A stretch of DNA of 9,893 nt from Prevotellamassilia sp. (GTDB taxonomy: Bacteria; Bacteroidota; Bacteroidia; Bacteroidales; Bacteroidaceae): contig JAHAWW010000091.1 in assembly GCA_018383375.1 (NCBI GenBank), positions 1 to 9,893 of the forward strand, given 5' to 3'. This document shows, one piece after another, positions 6,558 to 9,893 of the stretch. Under the pieces are notes generated by a model. That model made no database searches. It had not been told where the DNA came from and saw only the letters and a program-made list of their open reading frames with translations. How positions within the stretch are numbered: position 1 is the first letter of the stretch; each line of letters starts with the position of its first letter. A program made the translations under genes and the position numbers.

Positions 6558-8656
6558 TGTGATGTGTTTTTTGACTTTTTCTTTGGGAAGGGTTTGGTCC
6601 ACCGGCATCCTTCGCGCCAACGTGAGCAACCATAGGCGGAGTGGCCCTTGATGACGCGGCCTTGTCCACATTCGGGGCAGACGCTGCCTTCGCGTATCAC
6701 TTTGCGTTTGGGCTTTTCTGCCGAAGGTTCTGCCTCGGCAGCGGCTCTGAGTTTGGGCGGTAAGGCCGCTTTGCCGGTTGCGGCCGATGCTGTGACGCGG
6801 CGGCCGGAATTGTCGGCCAAGACTTGGTTTACCACTTCGGTCACCATGGTCTTGAGTTCGGCGATGAATTGTTGCGCCCCATATTCGTGGTGCTCTATCT
6901 GGCGCAGTTTTTTCTCCCACAATCCGGTGAGTTCGGCGCTTTTGAGCAGTTCGTTTTGTATGAGTCCGATGAGTTCGATGCCGGTGGGTGTGGCCACCAA
7001 GGTTTTACGTCGTTTCACCACATAGCCCCGTTTGAAGAGCGTCTCAATGATGGCGGCTCGGGTTGATGGTCGTCCGATGCCGTTCTCTTTCATAGCCTCG
7101 CGCAACGTTTCGTCTTCGACCATGCGTCCGGCTGTTTCCATGGCGCGTAGCAGTGTGGCTTCGGTGTAAGGCTTTGGCGGCTGTGTGGCTTTTTCGGCCA
7201 GGTCGGGGCGATGGGGGCCAGACTCGCCCACTTCAAACGCCGGCAGTGTGGTCTCGGTCTCATTATCGGCTTCGGGTTTGTCTGAGTTGTCTTTGCCGGT
7301 GAGTCCGGCAATTGCCCGCCAACCCGGCTCCACAATCTGGCGTCCGCCCACGCGGAACAGTATGTCGGCGGCTTCGCCCTCCACGGTGGTCTGCTTGAAT
7401 CGGCAGTCGGGATAAAACACGGCGATGAAGCGTCGCGCCACCAAGTCATAGACGTTGCGCTCCACGTCGGTCAATGCCGTCGGGGCCACGCCGGTGGGGA
7501 TGATGGCATGGTGGTCGGTGACCTTTGACGAGTCGAACACCTTGCTACGTTTGAGCAGTGACTTGCCGCGCAGGGGGGTGAGCAGGTCGCCATAGACGGC
7601 GGCAATACCGTTGAGAATGCCTTTGCATTTGGGATAGATGTCGGCACTCAGATAAGTGGTGTCGACACGCGGGTAGGTGGTGTATTTTTTCTCGTAAAGG
7701 GCCTGGATGATTTGCAGCGTGGTGTCGGCCGAATAGCCAAAACGCTTGTTACACTCCACCTGCAGCGAAGTGAGGTCGAAGAGTCTCGGCGGCGCTTCTG
7801 TGCCCTCTTTGCGCCGCACGGCTTTGACGGTGAAGGGCGACTCGGCGATTTTCTCGAGTGCGGCCCGGCCTTCGGCTTCGGTGGTGAAGCCGCGTCGCCG
7901 CCGGTCGGTGTTTTTGCCTTTGTCGGCCGTGGCCTCTTCGTCGCCAGGGTCTTCGGTCACGGCGGTGAAAGTCGTGTCGCGATAGACCGTGGTGAGCACC
8001 CAGTAGGGCTCGGGCTTGAAGTTTTCAATCTCTTGTTGCCTGCGCACGATGAGGGCAAGCGTCGGTGTTTGTACCCGGCCGATTGAGAGTGGTGCGGCAC
8101 CGCGTTCTTGTCGGCCGTATTTTATGGTGAAGAGCCGCGTGGCGTTCATGCCGAGCAGCCAGTCGCCGATGGCGCGGCAGAGTCCGGCCTCATAGAGCGA
8201 CTGGTAGTCGGTTTGGGGCTTGAGCGAAGCGAAACCCTCACGGATGGACTCCTCGGTGAGCGAGGAAATCCACAGACGGTCGACGGGACAAGCGGCCCCT
8301 GCCTTTTGCATCACCCATCTCTGGATGAGTTCACCCTCTTGGCCGGCATCGCCGCAGTTGATGATGCGGTCGGCCTGCTGCATGAGGCGTTGGATGACGG
8401 AGAACTGATGGGCCACGCCTTTGTCTGCCTTGAGTCGTATGCCGAAACGTGGAGGCATCAACGGCAGAGCGGCCAGACTCCAGCGTTTCCATTCGGGCGC
8501 GTAGTCTTCCGGATTTTTCAATTCGCAGAGATGTCCGAAGGTCCAGGTGACTTGATAGCCGTTTCCTTCCATATAGCCGTCGTGGCTGGCGGTGGCGCCA
8601 AGCACATGGGCAATATCGCGGGCCACGCTGGGCTTTTCGGCAATGCAGACAATCAT
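6554..8656 (-). CDS. topB: DNA topoisomerase III (TopB, type IA)
   Basis: Type IA topoisomerase of 700 aa (E. coli TopB is 653) that passes single strands and decatenates DNA. The N-terminal Toprim domain starts IVCIAEKPSVARDIA, with catalytic E7. The acidic motif is GDAGQEGELI (102-111), where E. coli has DTDREGE: D103 and E107 are kept, but the second aspartate is G105. The conserved SIGRVQTPTLALIV is at 191-204. The nucleophilic tyrosine is Y328 in TTYPR, at the same number as in E. coli TopB. A polar insert (DPGDEEATADKGKNTDRRRR, about 236-255) lies between conserved blocks. The C-terminus has an Ala/Lys-rich linker (about 625-652) and one zinc-ribbon-like module with C660, C663, C677 and C684, then a basic tail. 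A 69-nt spacer separates it from the upstream ABC ATPase, and its stop overlaps the thyA start (ATGA). No relaxase, transposase or conjugation gene is nearby, so it looks chromosomal. Confidence 0.96.
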   Translation of the reverse strand: MIVCIAEKPSVARDIAHVLGATASHDGYMEGNGYQVTWTFGHLCELKNPEDYAPEWKRWSLAALPLMPPRFGIRLKADKGVAHQFSVIQRLMQQADRIINCGDAGQEGELIQRWVMQKAGAACPVDRLWISSLTEESIREGFASLKPQTDYQSLYEAGLCRAIGDWLLGMNATRLFTIKYGRQERGAAPLSIGRVQTPTLALIVRRQQEIENFKPEPYWVLTTVYRDTTFTAVTEDPGDEEATADKGKNTDRRRRGFTTEAEGRAALEKIAESPFTVKAVRRKEGTEAPPRLFDLTSLQVECNKRFGYSADTTLQIIQALYEKKYTTYPRVDTTYLSADIYPKCKGILNGIAAVYGDLLTPLRGKSLLKRSKVFDSSKVTDHHAIIPTGVAPTALTDVERNVYDLVARRFIAVFYPDCRFKQTTVEGEAADILFRVGGRQIVEPGWRAIAGLTGKDNSDKPEADNETETTLPAFEVGESGPHRPDLAEKATQPPKPYTEATLLRAMETAGRMVEDETLREAMKENGIGRPSTRAAIIETLFKRGYVVKRRKTLVATPTGIELIGLIQNELLKSAELTGLWEKKLRQIEHHEYGAQQFIAELKTMVTEVVNQVLADNSGRRVTASAATGKAALPPKLRAAAEAEPSAEKPKRKVIREGSVCPECGQGRVIKGHSAYGCSRWREGCRWTKPFPKKKSKNTSQ

Positions 8657-8725
8657 ATTCGGGTGAGAGAATGGGTCTTGGATAGTGTAGGTTTGGGATA
8701 AAAAGAGGCCTCGGCGTCGGGGGAC

Positions 8726-9532
8726 TTAGTTGGGTCTGGTCGGCGCGGCCATGACCATTGAAAAGCGACGGGCCGTGGCGTCAAAGGCCAGTTCGGGTGT
8801 GGCAAAAGCTTTTTCCACCTCACCCGTTTCGATGAGTTGGGCGGGTGTGCCCACGCTCAAGCCTTGTGGGGTGAGCAACCAGAGTTGGTCGGCCAGACGC
8901 AGTGCTGCTTCGATGTCGTGGGTCGAGAGCAAAACGGTGTGTGTGCCATCGCGTGTGATGTCGGTCAGTAGTGTCCAAATGTGTGCCGCCGCTCCGAGGT
9001 CGAGAAAGGCCGTTGGCTCGTCGAGCAAGACCACCGGTGTCTCAGCGGCCAGGGCACGTGCCATCATCACTTTGGCGCGCTCGCCGTCGCTCAGTCCGCC
9101 AAAATCGCGGTCGGCCAAATGATTGGCGCCGGAGCGTCGCAGCGCTTTGTCCACAGCCTCACGGTCGAAGGCCGATAGCCGACCGGTCAGTCCGGTATAG
9201 GGCATACGTCCCAAGGCCACAACCTCGGCCACCGTCAAGCCGCCCACTATGGGCCTTGCCGCCGTGACCACAGCCACTTGCCGCGCCAACTGACGGGCCG
9301 AATAGCTCTTGAGGGGACGGTCGAAAAGCGTCAGCGAACCATCGAGCGGAGGCTGAAAACCGGCCATTGTGCGCAACAAGGTCGATTTGCCCACGCCGTT
9401 GGCTCCGACCAGGGCAGTGAGCCGTCCGGTCTTGAGTTCTGCCGACAAACCACGCGCCACCACTCGCGGTGTGCGGCCTGCGGGATAGCCCGTGGCCACC
9501 CCGTTTAGTTTGTAGGCATAACTGAGGTTCAT
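8726..9532 (-). CDS. FecE/BtuD-type ABC transporter ATP-binding protein
   Basis: ATPase of 268 aa resembling those that drive iron-siderophore, heme or cobalamin importers. Walker A is GANGVGKST (43-51), the signature is LSDGERAKVMMARALA (147-162), Walker B is VVLLDEP (167-173), the D-loop region is AFLD and the switch histidine is H205. The stretch ALGRMPYTGLTGRLS (106-120) is characteristic of the FecE/FhuC/BtuD group. The Q-loop glutamine is not at its expected place: VAVVTAARP (86-94) has A91 where E. coli FecE has LPQ. The signature has SDGE rather than SGGQ. I recall similar wording in Bacteroidota relatives, so these are probably lineage traits rather than decay. No permease, substrate-binding protein or TonB receptor gene is in view, and the upstream side is a non-coding stretch with a terminator-like hairpin. 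The partner is therefore elsewhere or past the window edge. The substrate is not assigned. Confidence 0.9.
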   Translation of the reverse strand: MNLSYAYKLNGVATGYPAGRTPRVVARGLSAELKTGRLTALVGANGVGKSTLLRTMAGFQPPLDGSLTLFDRPLKSYSARQLARQVAVVTAARPIVGGLTVAEVVALGRMPYTGLTGRLSAFDREAVDKALRRSGANHLADRDFGGLSDGERAKVMMARALAAETPVVLLDEPTAFLDLGAAAHIWTLLTDITRDGTHTVLLSTHDIEAALRLADQLWLLTPQGLSVGTPAQLIETGEVEKAFATPELAFDATARRFSMVMAAPTRPN

Positions 9533-9537
9533 AGCCG

Positions 9538-9545
9538 CAAATTTA
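9538..9545 (-). promoter_or_regulatory. Candidate Bacteroidota -7 element (TAAATTTG)
   Basis: On the minus strand this reads TAAATTTG and fits the Bacteroidota -7 consensus TAnnTTTG. A TTTG at 9573-9570 could act as the -33 element, but the 24-nt gap is longer than the usual ~19-20, so the pair is imperfect. The element ends only 5 nt before the ATG at 9532. If it is used, transcription would begin almost at the start codon and give a leaderless or near-leaderless mRNA for the ABC ATPase. It is a weak call. Confidence 0.25.
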
Positions 9546-9802
9546 CATTTTTTATTCCATTTGTTGAGTCAAAAGGCCGCTTGTTGTTGTCTGAGGTCTC
9601 GCAGTCGGTCGCACGTGTCCTTTTCGCGCCTGTGGCCCACTGCCTTGTCGTATGTTCAAAAAGCCGGCTTTGTGTGACAAAAAAAGACGAAAAAATATCG
9701 CCTTGCCGGTTAGAAAAGTCCGGATGAGGCGAAAAAACGACGGAATGGCGCGCCGAAGGGCTTGGCCTTGGTTGATGAAACCTTGAAAGTAAGCCACGAA
9801 AA

Positions 9803-9840
9803 ACGGGGATACTGACAGTTTTCCCGCTCAGTATCCCCGT
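9803..9840 (-). terminator. Perfect 13-bp inverted repeat; probable intrinsic terminator
   Basis: The left arm 9803-9815 (ACGGGGATACTGA) and the right arm 9828-9840 (TCAGTATCCCCGT) are exact reverse complements around a 12-nt loop. On the minus strand the stem is followed by five T residues (9803-9799, the first being part of the stem), as in a rho-independent terminator. This would end a minus-strand transcript entering from beyond the right edge and insulate the FecE-like gene. On the plus strand no T-tract follows; instead an ATG lies 4 nt beyond, so the same repeat could be a leader hairpin or operator for a plus-strand gene. Confidence 0.5.
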
Positions 9841-9844
9841 AGAG

Positions 9845-9893
9845 ATGGCAAAAGTCGCATTTTCACGTTTGTTGGACGCTTTCTCTTCTATCC
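9845..9893 (+). CDS. Possible start of a plus-strand gene running off the window
   Basis: An ATG at 9845 opens a frame that stays open to the window end, reading MAKVAFSRLLDAFSSI. The opening is protein-like and similar in flavour to short Bacteroidota ORF starts, but 16 residues are too few to assign a family. No Shine-Dalgarno sequence is seen, which is normal for this phylum. The competing reading is that the region is the 3' end of a minus-strand gene: one minus frame ends at a TGA at 9863-9865, 23 nt before the terminator-like hairpin. The sequence beyond the edge decides between them. Confidence 0.25.
   Translation, partial: MAKVAFSRLLDAFSSI

Larger units (their letters stand above)
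9533..9893. other. Intergenic stretch upstream of the FecE-like ATPase
   Basis: About 360 bases with no secure gene. An 81-codon open frame with a GTG start (9552-9797, minus) has no recognisable domain and a composition unlike its neighbours, so I do not call it. The stretch contains a TAnnTTTG-like element next to the ATPase start, a 12-bp palindrome (9660-9671), several A-tracts (around 9678-9695, 9731-9737 and 9799-9803) and a strong 13-bp inverted repeat (9803-9840). Nothing in it resembles a tRNA, and I do not recognise a cobalamin riboswitch, which was worth looking for in front of a possible BtuD. Confidence 0.6.

Noticed and set aside
6558..6920. 121-codon upstream extension of thyA
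   Set aside because: It overlaps the topB 3' end in another frame, has no thymidylate synthase similarity, and the internal ATG at 6557 gives the exact family start and length.
6554..8656. TopB as a sign of an integrated conjugative element
   Set aside because: TopB homologues occur on Bacteroidota mobile elements, but here it is coupled to thyA and surrounded by housekeeping genes, with no relaxase, integrase, tra genes or attachment repeats in view.
9660..9671. Palindrome AAAGCCGGCTTT, followed by Ts on the minus strand, as a terminator
   Set aside because: With a minimal 4-nt loop only a 4-bp stem remains, too weak to call a terminator. It may be a binding site but is isolated.
9552..9797. 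81-codon minus-strand frame with a GTG start upstream of the ABC ATPase
   Set aside because: No recognisable domain, Phe/Arg-rich non-protein-like composition, weak start codon, and it spans a palindrome and A-tracts. It looks like a chance frame in non-coding DNA.
9540..9800. Cobalamin riboswitch upstream of the BtuD-like ATPase
   Set aside because: I looked for the B12-box and the conserved core; a GCCCACTG-like string at about 9635 is isolated and on the wrong strand, with no supporting elements.
9863..9893. C-terminal tail of a minus-strand gene entering from the right edge
   Set aside because: A frame ending in TGA at 9863-9865 is compatible with the following terminator-like hairpin, but nine residues cannot be recognised as any protein and a plus-strand reading is equally possible.

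Overview
The window reads as a stretch of Bacteroidota chromosome, most likely Bacteroidales and perhaps a high-G+C member of Prevotellaceae. This is judged from protein style: the DHFR, the TopB, and an ABC ATPase with an LSDGE signature. Absent Shine-Dalgarno sequences, A/T-rich start regions and one TAnnTTTG-like element also fit. G+C looks like roughly 55-60% by eye. There is no species-level marker and no rRNA, tRNA, CRISPR array, transposase or phage gene.

All ten well-supported genes lie on the minus strand, so transcription runs from right to left. In that order they are: a FecE/BtuD-type ABC ATPase (8726-9532), DNA topoisomerase III topB (6554-8656), thymidylate synthase thyA (5763-6557), dihydrofolate reductase folA (5231-5731), a membrane family-2 glycosyltransferase (4221-5234), radC (3510-4196), a MIP18/DUF59 (SufT-like) protein (3160-3480), the lipid A enzyme lpxH (2326-3090), and a NatA/NatB-like ABC exporter pair (ATPase 1358-2293, permease 42-1343). 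Spacers between genes are 14-69 nt. Two junctions are 4-nt ATGA stop/start overlaps (topB/thyA and folA/glycosyltransferase). No convincing terminator interrupts the run, so a long housekeeping operon is plausible but unproven.

The functional links are partial. thyA and folA form the classical dTMP/folate cycle: ThyA oxidises methylene-tetrahydrofolate to dihydrofolate and DHFR restores it. TopB and RadC belong broadly to DNA maintenance. LpxH and the glycosyltransferase act on or near the envelope. The two ABC systems have no identifiable substrate; the FecE-type ATPase has no permease or binding protein in view.

The right end (9533-9893) holds no secure gene. It contains a perfect 13-bp inverted repeat (9803-9840), which reads as an intrinsic terminator on the minus strand. 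Four bases beyond it is a plus-strand ATG that opens a frame running off the window. I found no convincing new multi-gene system. The points most worth checking are the altered Toprim acidic motif in TopB, the substitutions around the DHFR substrate pocket, the two translationally coupled junctions, and the right-end hairpin.
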